NCBI GenBank assembly: GCA_031286695.1 | Contig: JAITTY010000005.1 | Coordinates: 62,001-126,000, forward strand | DNA from: Sphingobacterium sp. | GTDB lineage: Bacteria > Bacteroidota > Bacteroidia > Sphingobacteriales > Sphingobacteriaceae | Length of the DNA: 64,000 nt | Direction: 5' to 3' | The notes under the pieces: model-generated | The model's input: the letters and a program-made list of their open reading frames with translations, nothing else | What the model was told of the DNA's origin: nothing | The model's database searches: none | Translations under genes and position numbers: made by a program | In this document: one piece after another, positions 51,711 through 62,559 of the stretch | Layout of the letters: each line of letters starts with the position of its first letter | How positions within the stretch are numbered: position 1 is the stretch's first letter

Positions 51711-51760
51711 CGATATACAAAAAAGCCTCGGTCAATTGACCGAGGCTTTTTTGTATATCG
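51711..51760. terminator. 50-bp perfect palindrome acting as a bidirectional terminator
   Basis: Bases 51711-51735 are the exact reverse complement of 51736-51760, with no loop mismatch (centre GTCAATTGAC, flanked by A6 and T6 tracts). It lies between convergent GH43 and icd. The core GCCTCGGTC hairpin with T-runs on both sides is a two-way intrinsic terminator. Confidence 0.9.
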
Positions 51761-51773
51761 AAGCAATTATCGC

Positions 51774-53999
<2,226 letters not shown>

Positions 54000-54115
54000 C
54001 TATTAGAAATATGTTTAATTTTTAATGCTATGTGAAATGATCGAGAAATCTGAATTTCTCAAAAATTCGCCTAAAGATAAGAATTAATGCCATAATTCGC
54101 GAGAAATTGCCTCCC

Positions 54116-54138
54116 TTTTGACAATAAAATTGTGAAAA
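54116..54138. promoter_or_regulatory. Near-perfect inverted repeat between icd and an aldo/keto reductase
   Basis: TTTTGACAAT-AAA-ATTGTGAAAA (10-bp arms, one mismatch) lies 123 bp upstream of icd and 128 bp upstream of the reductase. It may be an operator; no regulator is adjacent. Confidence 0.35.
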
Positions 54139-54265
54139 TAAATATATTTTGGCAATAGAGAATAAGTCCGGCCACCTACAGTTAAACGTATTCCTCTTTA
54201 CATTTCAGTGACCAGATACTACGGTGTAAATATTATTTTAGCTAAAACAAAAAATAGTATTGACA

Positions 54266-55105
54266 ATGAAATCATTCAAATTGAACAATGGAATTGAAAT
54301 TCCAGCAATTGGGTTTGGAACTTGGCAGATTCCTGATGGACAAGAAGCGTACCAGGCGGTCAAAGAAGCACTTGATGCAGGATATACACATATTGATACA
54401 GCAGCGATCTATGGCAATGAAAAAAGTGTGGGCAAGGCAATAAAAGATAGTGGATTGGATCGAAATTCATTATTTATTACTACAAAACTATGGAATACTG
54501 AACGTGGATATGAAAAGACGATTGCCGCGTTTGAGAAATCGCTTGCCGATCTGCAATTAGACTATCTGGATCTTTATTTGATTCACTGGCCGGCAAACGA
54601 AACACAATTTGAAAATTGGGCACAGATCAATGCGGATACCTGGCGAGCTTTCGAGCATCTGTACCAACAGGGGAAAATAAGAGCGATCGGCGTGAGTAAT
54701 TTCCCCAAAGACTACCTCGCCAAACTATTGGAGTCAGCGACAGTTATCCCTGCTGTGAATCAAATTGAATTTCATCCGGGATACCTTCAGGAAGATACAG
54801 TGGCACTCTGCCAATCCAATGACATTCTTGTTCAGGCTTGGTCACCTCTGGGTTCGGGCAGAATACTGCAAAATGAAACACTCGTTACACTGGCTAAGGA
54901 AAAGAATACCAGTGTTGGACAAATCTGTATCAAATTTGCTTTGTCTCAGGGTATCTTGCCGTTGCCAAAATCAACTAATCCCGAGAATATAAAAAGAAAT
55001 TTAGTTATCGACTATTTTGATCTGACAGCAGACGATATCAAAACGATCCGTGAGCTTTCTGAACTAGGTTTCTCTGGATCTGACCCTAAAAAAGTCGCTT
55101 TCTAG
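54266..55105 (+). CDS. Aldo/keto reductase (AKR5-like)
   Basis: 279 residues from the ATG at 54266. GIEIPAIGFGTWQ, DAGYTHIDTAAIYGNEKSVG (catalytic Asp and Tyr), LFITTKLWN (Lys), LIHWP (His), GVSNF and PLPKSTNPENIKRN (NADPH tail) are all present. It reduces aldehydes or ketones such as methylglyoxal or 2,5-diketogluconate with NADPH. It stands alone between icd and a plug-motif protein. Confidence 0.95.
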   Translation: MKSFKLNNGIEIPAIGFGTWQIPDGQEAYQAVKEALDAGYTHIDTAAIYGNEKSVGKAIKDSGLDRNSLFITTKLWNTERGYEKTIAAFEKSLADLQLDYLDLYLIHWPANETQFENWAQINADTWRAFEHLYQQGKIRAIGVSNFPKDYLAKLLESATVIPAVNQIEFHPGYLQEDTVALCQSNDILVQAWSPLGSGRILQNETLVTLAKEKNTSVGQICIKFALSQGILPLPKSTNPENIKRNLVIDYFDLTADDIKTIRELSELGFSGSDPKKVAF

Positions 55106-55116
55106 GGTACTAAAAT

Positions 55117-55162
55117 ACCATCATTGCGGCTTCCTTAATGTGAGTCCAATGATGGTGTTTTT
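55117..55162 (+). terminator. Terminator of the aldo/keto reductase gene
   Basis: ACCATCATTG and CAATGATGGT arms (from 55117, to 55156) with a following T6 run. It overlaps the 3' codons of the opposite gene. Confidence 0.8.
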
Positions 55163-55905
55163 TGAACCTTTTTTGTTTCTACAATAATGACCCCGTTTGC
55201 ACCCCGCGAACCATATATGGCGGTATCGACCGGATCTCGAAGAACCTTGATCGATAAAATATTTTCCTTAGGCATCTTTTCAAAAATATACATCTCAGAC
55301 AATTTTCCATCAATAACGACAAGAGGATCATTTTTCGAAGCTATAGCTATTAATTGCTTTTTTCCTTCCGCATCTACTTTTACAACAGAACGCATGCCAT
55401 AGTTTCCCAAAAAAACAAAATTACTGTCCGCAGGGAGCGACTGAATAAAATCATCGTACAAGTGTTTAGAAAATGATAAGCTCGAAAGTGCCTCATCAAA
55501 CCGGGAAGCAACAGCGTCTAGTTCAGCCTTATTTCCCTTATAGTATAGTATATCGATTGCTTTTCCCTCTTTAATTGCCAGGAGACTCAGTGCAGGTGGC
55601 AAGTCTATTGCAGGAAGATTTCCCTTATAGGATCTGTAGCTAAATTTAGCTAAAACAAGACTGTCAACTAGCTGTTTGACTTGTGTCACATATTTATTGT
55701 CGACGTAGAAGTTTTTATAGATGGTAAAATATTCACCCTGCAGTGTTTGAACATCTATAGCAAACGATCTAGATAAGCTGTAACCATCATATAGCCAATT
55801 TCCAAATTTCAGAAAAGTAATATCATCTTTGTTCTCCAGCTTATGTTGCGCAGGTGAAATCTGAAACAACAGCAGAAAAATAGCAACTAACTGTATTCTT
55901 CGCAT
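55135..55905 (-). CDS. Secreted protein ending in an orphan TonB-plug motif
   Basis: 256 residues with a signal peptide (LVAIFLLLFQISPAQ). The first ~190 residues are an alpha/beta domain I do not recognise (FGNWLYDGYSLSRSF, KQLVDSLVLAKFSY). The last ~60 read LVVIDGKLSEMYIFEKMPKENILSIKVLRDPVDTAIYGSRGANGVIIVETKK in pieces: VVIDGK, ENILSIKVLRDP and YGSRGANGVIIVETK, which match the end of the plug domain of SusC-type receptors. No barrel follows and the stop is clean. It is divergent from an AraC gene. Confidence 0.8.
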   Translation of the reverse strand: MRRIQLVAIFLLLFQISPAQHKLENKDDITFLKFGNWLYDGYSLSRSFAIDVQTLQGEYFTIYKNFYVDNKYVTQVKQLVDSLVLAKFSYRSYKGNLPAIDLPPALSLLAIKEGKAIDILYYKGNKAELDAVASRFDEALSSLSFSKHLYDDFIQSLPADSNFVFLGNYGMRSVVKVDAEGKKQLIAIASKNDPLVVIDGKLSEMYIFEKMPKENILSIKVLRDPVDTAIYGSRGANGVIIVETKKVQKTPSLDSH

Positions 55906-55967
55906 ATTAATTTTTTAAAATAAACGAGGCTAATATATGTTTTATATCTTTATATTAAAGAGAAGAA

Positions 55968-56816
55968 ATGAATGAAATACAGCTCATAGACCAATCAGAA
56001 CTTTCCCAAAAAGGAGAAGAATACAACTATCATCCATTAAGCACGACCTGTATCCTATTATATAAAGGCGCAGCAACAATAAATTGTAATGGTTCTCCGG
56101 TCGAACTCAAAGCCGGCTGTATTTTCTTTATCGGTTATAATAAGTACTACAGCTTTATGGGAATCAGTACCGATGCTGTTTTCAAAATCCTAAATTATGA
56201 CCGGAATTTTTCCAACAGAATAAGGCTATCAATCAGCAGATACGATGCTTATCGACTCATCAATGCTAATAGCTCCGCTCCATTTACTCCTTCTACAGAT
56301 GACTTTGAAACGATTTGGACATTACTATCAACCTTACATCGCAACCGCAAAAGGCCCACAGATCTAAAAAAAGATTTTCTTCAAAAAGCCGAAATCAATA
56401 TTTTTATGGCCATTATTTATCTTTTGGCAGATGTGATCTATACTGCCGGTGAAAGTACCAATCAGATCCGCAATAAAAGAAAGGAAGAAATCACCGTACA
56501 TTTTTTACAACTTATTGCCGATCATTACAAAACACAGCGCGACCTCGCATTCTATGCCGATCTGCTCCATATTTCCATCAAATACCTATCAATCAGCGTC
56601 AAAGAAATCACAAAGGAATCTCCCTCGGAAATTATCAGCAACTGGCTGATCACTGAAGCAAGAGCCCAACTGATCATTTCTACCAAAACAATCAACCAGA
56701 TATCACAGGAGTTTAACTTTTCGGATCAGTATGCATTTAGCAAATTTTTCAAAAAACATGTTGGCATAACACCCAAGCTATTTCGTGAACAACAGACAAC
56801 GCTTGTTACCAATTGA
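55968..56816 (+). CDS. AraC-family transcriptional regulator
   Basis: 282 residues. The N-terminal ~130 residues form a cupin (LSTTCILLYKGAATINCNGSPVELKAG); the C-terminal two helix-turn-helix units are RDLAFYADLLHISIKYLSISVKEI and INQISQEFNFSDQYAFSKFFKKHVGITPKLFR. It sits 84 bp upstream of a TolC gene in the same direction. AraC genes in this place usually control the efflux set that follows. Confidence 0.93.
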   Translation: MNEIQLIDQSELSQKGEEYNYHPLSTTCILLYKGAATINCNGSPVELKAGCIFFIGYNKYYSFMGISTDAVFKILNYDRNFSNRIRLSISRYDAYRLINANSSAPFTPSTDDFETIWTLLSTLHRNRKRPTDLKKDFLQKAEINIFMAIIYLLADVIYTAGESTNQIRNKRKEEITVHFLQLIADHYKTQRDLAFYADLLHISIKYLSISVKEITKESPSEIISNWLITEARAQLIISTKTINQISQEFNFSDQYAFSKFFKKHVGITPKLFREQQTTLVTN

Positions 56817-56863
56817 ACATCATAAAACAGGAATCAGACATTTCGTGCCCTTTGATGATACAT

Positions 56864-56871
56864 TAACTTTG
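56864..56871 (+). promoter_or_regulatory. TAnnTTTG promoter element of the TolC gene
   Basis: TAACTTTG matches the -7 consensus and lies 29 bp before the ATG at 56901, so the TolC gene has its own promoter downstream of the AraC gene. Confidence 0.55.
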
Positions 56872-56900
56872 TAGCACATATATAAACAAAGTTGAATATC

Positions 56901-58241
56901 ATGAATATGAAGTCAAGAGCCCCTAAAATAGGTCTTTACTTGACGTTATGCTTCTTTACATTTTTTTGCAATCAAACATACGGTCAAGACAGCATAAACA
57001 CCCGAAAAATAAATATCGAAAAACTGTTTGAACTTGCCTTACATAATCACCCGAACCTTATTGTTTCAGCATCTGCAGTAAGTATAGCCAAACAAAAGAC
57101 TGAAGTTGCAAAATTGAGAAGACTTCCTGAGATCAGTGCTTCGGCATCCGCATTTTACCTTGGTGACGCCGCTTTAATTGACAAAAATTTATCGGGTTCA
57201 GAAAAAGTACCTTTACCTCATTTTGGCAATAACTATGCCTTAGAGGCGAAAGAACTCATATGGAAAGGTGGCGTTGTAAAGAACAGTATCAAAGCCTCTT
57301 CTTTAGGAGAAGAATTAGCTGAATTAGATCATAAAAATGAAGAACAAAACATCAAAATTCTGGTTTTAGGCTATTATCTTGATCTCTTCAAACTTAAGAA
57401 CCAGAAAGCTGTCTATAATCAAAATATCGATCTGGCGCACAAAAGACTGGACTTGACGGACAAATTATATAAACAAGGAATGATCACAAAAAATGATGTC
57501 ATCCGCAACCAATTGCAAATATCTGAATTGGAGCTAGCGAGAGAGGTCATTCAAAACAATATGAAAATCCTGAATGATGAGCTTATAGTCGCATTAGGAC
57601 TACAAGAGGGCACAATAATTGAGCCGGATGATAAATTATTAAACAGCAGCTTTCAACTGGCTGACCTCTCGAGCCTGAAACAAGATGCTTATATATCCAG
57701 CCCCAGTCTGCAGCTTGCCGCCAAAGAAACTGAACTACTGCATACCGAAAAAGATATTACAAAATCAGAGAAATCGCCCGCTCTTAGCATCTTCGCAGGA
57801 AACAGCCTTGTCAAACCAATCACCAATGTGATGCCGGTTATCGATAAATATATGAATACCTGGAATACCGGTATCTCGCTGAGCTATAATATTTCTTCAT
57901 TATACACAACTGGAAAAAAGCTTAAGCTAAATGATTTGCAAATTGAAAAAAACGAGAAATATGAAAGCGCTCTGAAACAAAAAACCAGCGTAGCTGTTAA
58001 TACTGCATACATTAAATACAATGAGGCCTACTCACAACGCAAGACGCTGGAGTACAACAAAGCACTTGCTGATGAGAACTATCGTATTATTGAGAAAAAG
58101 TATTTGAACCAATTGGCGTTGATCGTCGATATCATGGATGCTTCAAACTCAAAACTTGAAGCAGAATTGAAATACACAAATGCTGAAATCAATATTGTGT
58201 ATGCATATTACAAACTTTTAAAAGAGACTGGAAAGATCTAG
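56901..58241 (+). CDS. TolC-family outer-membrane channel protein
   Basis: 446 residues from the ATG at 56901 (the frame upstream starts with TTG). A signal peptide ends near TYGQ. The two OEP repeats with coiled coils are visible (IEKLFELALHNHPNLIVSA, NQNIDLAHKRLDLTDKLYKQG, and the C-terminal half with LKLNDLQIEKNEKYESALKQ). Such genes are normally followed by an HlyD adaptor and a permease, but here the next gene is HdeD, so the channel is an orphan that must use a pump encoded elsewhere. Confidence 0.92.
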   Translation: MNMKSRAPKIGLYLTLCFFTFFCNQTYGQDSINTRKINIEKLFELALHNHPNLIVSASAVSIAKQKTEVAKLRRLPEISASASAFYLGDAALIDKNLSGSEKVPLPHFGNNYALEAKELIWKGGVVKNSIKASSLGEELAELDHKNEEQNIKILVLGYYLDLFKLKNQKAVYNQNIDLAHKRLDLTDKLYKQGMITKNDVIRNQLQISELELAREVIQNNMKILNDELIVALGLQEGTIIEPDDKLLNSSFQLADLSSLKQDAYISSPSLQLAAKETELLHTEKDITKSEKSPALSIFAGNSLVKPITNVMPVIDKYMNTWNTGISLSYNISSLYTTGKKLKLNDLQIEKNEKYESALKQKTSVAVNTAYIKYNEAYSQRKTLEYNKALADENYRIIEKKYLNQLALIVDIMDASNSKLEAELKYTNAEINIVYAYYKLLKETGKI

Positions 58242-58349
58242 TACATTTTCCCTTTGCCTAATTTAATCAGTTTTATATATGTAAGGCCTCGTTAAGAAAT
58301 TAATGGGGCTTTTTTTATCCGCAATACTGCACTATTTTAACTCATTATT

Positions 58350-58985
58350 ATGGCAAATTCATTTTTCAAAACAATCCGAACATCCATCAAGCATTGGTAT
58401 ATCCCATTGATTATTGGTATTCTATTAATTCTTTTGGGTTTCTATACCATTTCTACCCCTGTTGCTGCATTTCTCACATTAGCAATTCTGTTCTCTTGGT
58501 CGTTTATTATTTCTGGCATTCTGGAGATCATCTTTGCGGTACAGAACAAAGATGAGGTGGACGGCTGGGGCTGGTACCTCACCGGTGGTATCCTCTATAC
58601 GCTATTCGGCATATTACTGATTGCCAACCCCTTGCTCTCTGCGAGCACGCTAGCATTTATTGTGGGTTTCTATGCACTCTTTAAATCCTTTCAGTTACTG
58701 TCCTTCTCCTTTGACCTCAAAAATTACGGCAGTAAATCCTGGGGATGGAATTTGCTATTTGCCATTTTAGGCATTATTTTCAGCTTTATTTTACTCTGGA
58801 ATCCACTCTTTGCCGGTTTTTCCTTGGTTATCTGGACAGGTATGGCCATTAGTACAGTGGGATTTGCGGCTTGTGTATTCGCATTTCAGCTAAAAAGTCT
58901 GAAAGATATACCAAATAAACTGCCAGACGAGTGGAAAGAGCGTTACCAAAAGCTTAAAGAAGAATTTGACCAGCATCGCAAATAA
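58350..58985 (+). CDS. HdeD-family membrane protein
   Basis: 211 residues with six hydrophobic helices in three pairs. Each begins with WY/WG and continues in an LxxGxxxL pattern (IPLIIGILLILLGFYTI, WGWYLTGGILYTLFGILLI, WGWNLLFAILGIIFSFILL), the DUF308 repeat of HdeD. HdeD is an acid-stress membrane protein in E. coli; in Bacteroidota the role is untested. The C-terminal ~25 residues are charged. It is 108 bp after the TolC gene. Confidence 0.9.
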   Translation: MANSFFKTIRTSIKHWYIPLIIGILLILLGFYTISTPVAAFLTLAILFSWSFIISGILEIIFAVQNKDEVDGWGWYLTGGILYTLFGILLIANPLLSASTLAFIVGFYALFKSFQLLSFSFDLKNYGSKSWGWNLLFAILGIIFSFILLWNPLFAGFSLVIWTGMAISTVGFAACVFAFQLKSLKDIPNKLPDEWKERYQKLKEEFDQHRK

Positions 58986-58999
58986 AAAAAGGGCTTAAC

Positions 59000-59040
59000 G
59001 CAATGCCCCCAAAAAGTTAGACACTTTCTGGGGGCATTGC
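59000..59040. repeat. 41-bp palindromic element between HdeD and a cyclophilin gene
   Basis: A 12-bp stem (GCAATGCCCCCA / TGGGGGCATTGC) encloses a 5-bp stem (AAAGT / ACTTT) and a 5-nt loop, with one mismatched pair. Each half carries a TCTAACTTTTTGGGG-like or GACACTTTCTGGGG string like those at IS3-family ends. There is no T-run immediately after the stem, although a T7 run occurs 10 nt beyond on the minus strand. Confidence 0.55.
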
Positions 59041-59057
59041 AGCTCTAAAAATCAAAG

Positions 59058-59708
59058 CTATTTACTTATTTCAATAACCTCAAACGGCACTTTAGCCAAC
59101 GGATAATCCTGTTTATCCGTTTTGACCTGACTTATTTTCAAGATCACTTCAAAGCCTTGATAAATTTCACCAAAAACGGTAAAATCATGATCAAGTCTCG
59201 GCTGACCACCGTGGGCGAGATATTCTTTACGTTGGACATCGGTATATTTAATCCCTTTTTTTGCCTCCAGACTATCAAGCTCAGGCCCTGTGATTTTCTT
59301 TCCGACGACAAAATAAATCTGGTTCAGAAAAGACGCTTTTTCAGGATTTCCATCCCTCCCTGCGCCTAATGCGCCCATTTTATGAAAAGCACGGTCGTCG
59401 AACTCAGCTGCCAATCGCGGCTTTTGATGCAGCGGATCTGCGGCCTCCCGCTTTTCAATATCAATATCATGCTCTCCTCCCTGCACAACAAAATTTTCAA
59501 TAATGCGATTAAACAGCGCTCCCTGGTAAACAGAATCTTGAATTGACCGCAGCATCAAATCGCGGTGATGTGGTGTATAATCATAGAGTACAACTTTAAA
59601 ATCGCCAAAAGCCGTCTTGAAAAGCAAGTGTTTTGACTGTGCGTAGCAATTACCCAGTGCGATCAAAACAAAGCATAGGATGATCTGAATTTTCCTCATA
59701 GTGCGCAT
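59058..59708 (-). CDS. Secreted cyclophilin-type peptidyl-prolyl isomerase
   Basis: 216 residues (or 213 from the ATG at 59699). Signal peptide ends near NCYAQ. The cyclophilin core shows TAFGDFKVVLYDYTPHHRDLML, LFNRIIENFVVQGGEHD (catalytic R and F-x-V-Q-G-G), GALGAGRDGNPEKASFLNQIYFVVG and DHDFTVFGEIYQGFEVI. An insertion of ~25 residues (LDSLEAKKGIKYTDVQRKEYL) is the usual one in Bacteroidota. It probably helps fold exported proteins. Confidence 0.92.
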   Translation of the reverse strand: MRTMRKIQIILCFVLIALGNCYAQSKHLLFKTAFGDFKVVLYDYTPHHRDLMLRSIQDSVYQGALFNRIIENFVVQGGEHDIDIEKREAADPLHQKPRLAAEFDDRAFHKMGALGAGRDGNPEKASFLNQIYFVVGKKITGPELDSLEAKKGIKYTDVQRKEYLAHGGQPRLDHDFTVFGEIYQGFEVILKISQVKTDKQDYPLAKVPFEVIEISK

Positions 59709-59917
59709 AAATCAGTTTTTAGAATTCACATAAAAATACATTAAATTTTGATTTTTGAAAGTCGTTTTCCATCTATCTTCCTTTTGTACCAAAAGAACAG
59801 ACGCCCCAGATTCTTCCAAAAATTTTTTGGCACTAAAAAATTACAAGCATAGGGCGCAATTAAAACTTGCAAATAAGCATAAATTTATCTTAGTTTGGAT
59901 CAAAACTATTCACTACT

Positions 59918-60949
59918 ATGCAGTATACAGCAAATCCAGACCGATACCAAGATATGATCTATAATCGGTGTGGTCAATCCGGTCTTTTATTACCCGCAAT
60001 CTCCTTGGGAATGTGGCATAATTTCGGTGATGACACGCCACATCAAACCAAAGTCGATATCTGCACCACAGCATTTGACCTCGGAATTACGCATTTCGAC
60101 CTGGCGAACAATTATGGGCCACCTGCAGGGAGCGCTGAAAAAGCATTCGGACAAATATTAAGAGAACAATTTCAGGGCTTACGCGACGAAATGATCATTT
60201 CATCAAAAGCAGGTTACCACATGTGGAATGGGCCGTACGGAGAATGGGGCAGCCGCAAATATCTGATATCGAGCTGTGAGCAATCGCTAAAACGCCTAGG
60301 TATCGACTATGTTGATATTTTCTATTCACATCGTTTTGACCCCAATACGCCTTTAGAGGAAACCATGTTGGCGCTAGATCAGCTGGTCCGTAGCGGAAAA
60401 GCTCTTTATGTAGGTATTTCATCTTATAACTCGCAACGCACAAAAGAAGCCTATGCGATCTTAAAATCCCTGGGCACACCATTTATTATTCATCAACCCA
60501 GCTATTCAATGCTCAACAGATGGGTCGAGACCGATGGTTTACTTGACACTTTAGATGCCATAGGCATTGGTTCTATTGTATTCTCTCCGTTAGCACAGGG
60601 CATGCTTACAGACAAATACTTACAGCATATTCCACAGGATAGCCGTGCCTCACAGTCAAAATCACTTCAGACTAAATTCCTGAACGAAGAAAATCAAAAA
60701 AATATCCAGGCTCTACATGCGATTGCCCAGCGCAGAGGACAGTCATTAGCGCAAATGGCTATAGCTTGGGTTTTACGTAAGAAGCAGGTTACATCGGCGC
60801 TAATTGGCGCATCAAAACCACAACAAGTCATTGATTGCGTTGGTGCACTAAAGAATCTATCATTCAGCCCGGAGGAAATTCACGAAATTGATCTTTATGC
60901 AAAAGATGGCCATATTAATATTTGGGCCAAATCAGCAGAAATCGATTAA
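59918..60949 (+). CDS. Aldo/keto reductase, YghZ/Gpr-like
   Basis: 343 residues, larger than the AKR at 54 kb. The start MQYTANPDRYQDMIYNRCGQSGLLLPAISLGMWHNFG is characteristic of the L-glyceraldehyde-3-phosphate reductase group (AKR14). Catalytic residues are in THFDLANNYGPPAGSAE, ISSKAGYHMWNGPYG, IFYSHRFDPNTP and GSIVFSPLAQGML, with the cofactor tail ALIGASKPQQ. It likely detoxifies methylglyoxal and L-glyceraldehyde-3-phosphate. Monocistronic. Confidence 0.94.
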   Translation: MQYTANPDRYQDMIYNRCGQSGLLLPAISLGMWHNFGDDTPHQTKVDICTTAFDLGITHFDLANNYGPPAGSAEKAFGQILREQFQGLRDEMIISSKAGYHMWNGPYGEWGSRKYLISSCEQSLKRLGIDYVDIFYSHRFDPNTPLEETMLALDQLVRSGKALYVGISSYNSQRTKEAYAILKSLGTPFIIHQPSYSMLNRWVETDGLLDTLDAIGIGSIVFSPLAQGMLTDKYLQHIPQDSRASQSKSLQTKFLNEENQKNIQALHAIAQRRGQSLAQMAIAWVLRKKQVTSALIGASKPQQVIDCVGALKNLSFSPEEIHEIDLYAKDGHINIWAKSAEID

Positions 60950-61021
60950 GATGAGTGCCGCAAAAATTTTCATCCGATGAACTGCTTTGCGCCTGACTGA
61001 AATCCATAAAAGCATAAATAA

Positions 61022-61039
61022 GCCCGGCACTAGCCGGGC
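61022..61039 (-). terminator. Terminator hairpin at the end of the DUF1697 operon
   Basis: GCCCGGC-ACTA-GCCGGGC is a perfect 7-bp GC-rich hairpin 12 bp past the DUF1697 stop. Its minus-strand flank is T-rich (TTATTTATG...TTTT). Confidence 0.7.
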
Positions 61040-61050
61040 CTATTCCATGA

Positions 61051-61578
61051 TTAACCCATTTTCTTCAATATCTTTTCAAAGGTGTTGATATTCCGGCTTG
61101 TCATCTTATCTTTAAGATTCTTTTTCCCCAATACCTTTCCAAAGCTGGAATCCAAGGTATTTCCCTTAGGCACGCGCCAATAAAAGACCGCATTGACGAT
61201 CTCAGCCTTCTCCCCCAGTGCTTGCGTCGCCTTGCTAAATTCATCCATCAGTATTTTTTCGACACCTTCTGTTCCTACAAAAGCATATACATGAAAGTCT
61301 GCATCCGTCTCAAAAGGAATGTTTGCCTGTAGTAACCCTACCTCATCCGCTGAACGGATGAATAAAAAAGCTTCATAAGAAAAATACGCCGACATAGACT
61401 CCTCCAATAGCCGCTTGAGCTGTTCGGCCGCTTGGTCTGATGAAAAAACAATATTACCAGAAGCCAGTACCGAAGTAACGTCCGTTACACCAGCATCTTT
61501 AAAAACCTGACAGACATCAGCCATTTTCATATTGGTTCCCTTCACATTGACGCCACGTAAAAAAGCACAGTATTTCAT
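61051..61578 (-). CDS. DUF1697 family protein
   Basis: 175 residues. DUF1697 features are CAFLRGVNVKGTNMKMADVCQVF at the start, VTSVLASGNIVFSSDQ, the RSADEV segment and the end KDKMTSRNINTFEKILK. No activity is known to me. It lies 9 bp after the alkyltransferase-like gene and is translated with it. Confidence 0.92.
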   Translation of the reverse strand: MKYCAFLRGVNVKGTNMKMADVCQVFKDAGVTDVTSVLASGNIVFSSDQAAEQLKRLLEESMSAYFSYEAFLFIRSADEVGLLQANIPFETDADFHVYAFVGTEGVEKILMDEFSKATQALGEKAEIVNAVFYWRVPKGNTLDSSFGKVLGKKNLKDKMTSRNINTFEKILKKMG

Positions 61579-61587
61579 CTTATTAAA

Positions 61588-61890
61588 TTAATCGATTATT
61601 TCATCCATCGGATTCCAAAACAACTTTCTAAAATCCTTGATCCGCAAATTATGCACAACAAGCCCTTCGGCCTCAAGCCGTTCCTCAAATTCAGGCACAG
61701 CAAGTGTACCGCCACTTGATATAACACGGTGGGCGGGCACATCGCTGGGACATCCGCCCATAGCCTTCCCGACATGTCGCGAATGATTCGGATAACCTAA
61801 GGCCTTTGCAATTGCCCCATAGGTTGTCACCCTTCCTCTCGGAATCAGTTTAGCTACCTCATATACCTGCTGTTTGAATTGCTCATCCAT
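61588..61890 (-). CDS. Alkyltransferase-like (ATL) DNA-binding protein of the MGMT family
   Basis: 100 residues, only the DNA-binding C-terminal MGMT domain: VYEVAKLIPRGRVTTYGAIAKALGY, SRHVGKAMGG and VPAHRVISSGG. The Cys of the methyltransferase motif PCHRV is replaced by Ala (PAHRV), so it cannot repair by transfer. ATL proteins bind O6-alkylguanine and hand the lesion to nucleotide excision repair. It is cotranscribed with DUF1697. Confidence 0.93.
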   Translation of the reverse strand: MDEQFKQQVYEVAKLIPRGRVTTYGAIAKALGYPNHSRHVGKAMGGCPSDVPAHRVISSGGTLAVPEFEERLEAEGLVVHNLRIKDFRKLFWNPMDEIID

Positions 61891-62024
61891 GTCAATTTAT
61901 ATTTTATTTGCGCTGTTTATGCATGTCAAAAAATTTTCTCCCCTATTTCCACAGTGAAAAATGAAGAGCAAACTAAGTTACAAAAAGCTCCTGTAAGCTG
62001 TGCAGTCTTTAACTGATCACTTGT

Positions 62025-62510
62025 CTATTTTTTTTCAAGTGGCTGTGGCGAGAAAGACTCTTCCAATTGTCTATATATTCGATTCCAGCTAGGATTATTA
62101 TCAGCATTCAACTTTGTATATTCTCCACTTTTTGCCTTAATGCTTATTTTAATATCTATTCCATCGTATGGTTGACGCGATTCTTCTTCTTTAGCATCAG
62201 CAAATTTTTCCAGATCAATTTTATCCAATAATAAGTTCCATTTGTCTTCCGTATTGGCGTATGATTTTAGGGTACTATGAGCGGTATCAATTGCAGAAAA
62301 CAAATGATATACACTATCTCTTGTTATCCTAATCGTATAACCGTTTGAAGGTGTGGCCGTAAATCCACCAATGGTAGAAATTGAAACCGCGGTAATTTCA
62401 TTTTTTTTAGTGTTCTCTGCCGTCACCCGATGTGAATTATGGGTACAACTTTGCCATAAGAATAGCTGTCCGACCAAAAGCGAGAGATTTAGAATCAATT
62501 TTCTGTCCAT
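62025..62510 (-). CDS. Hypothetical lipoprotein
   Basis: 161 residues with lipobox LWQSC (Cys22). The mature part looks like a small beta-rich domain (TATPSNGYTIRITRDSVYHLF; ESRQPYDGIDIKISIKAKSGEYTKL) that I cannot name with confidence. It follows the S41 peptidase by 49 bp on the same strand and may be its partner. Confidence 0.75.
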   Translation of the reverse strand: MDRKLILNLSLLVGQLFLWQSCTHNSHRVTAENTKKNEITAVSISTIGGFTATPSNGYTIRITRDSVYHLFSAIDTAHSTLKSYANTEDKWNLLLDKIDLEKFADAKEEESRQPYDGIDIKISIKAKSGEYTKLNADNNPSWNRIYRQLEESFSPQPLEKK

Positions 62511-62559
62511 ATCTTGTTCTATTAAATCTTAACTCCATATTCTTTACCTATTAAACCCA

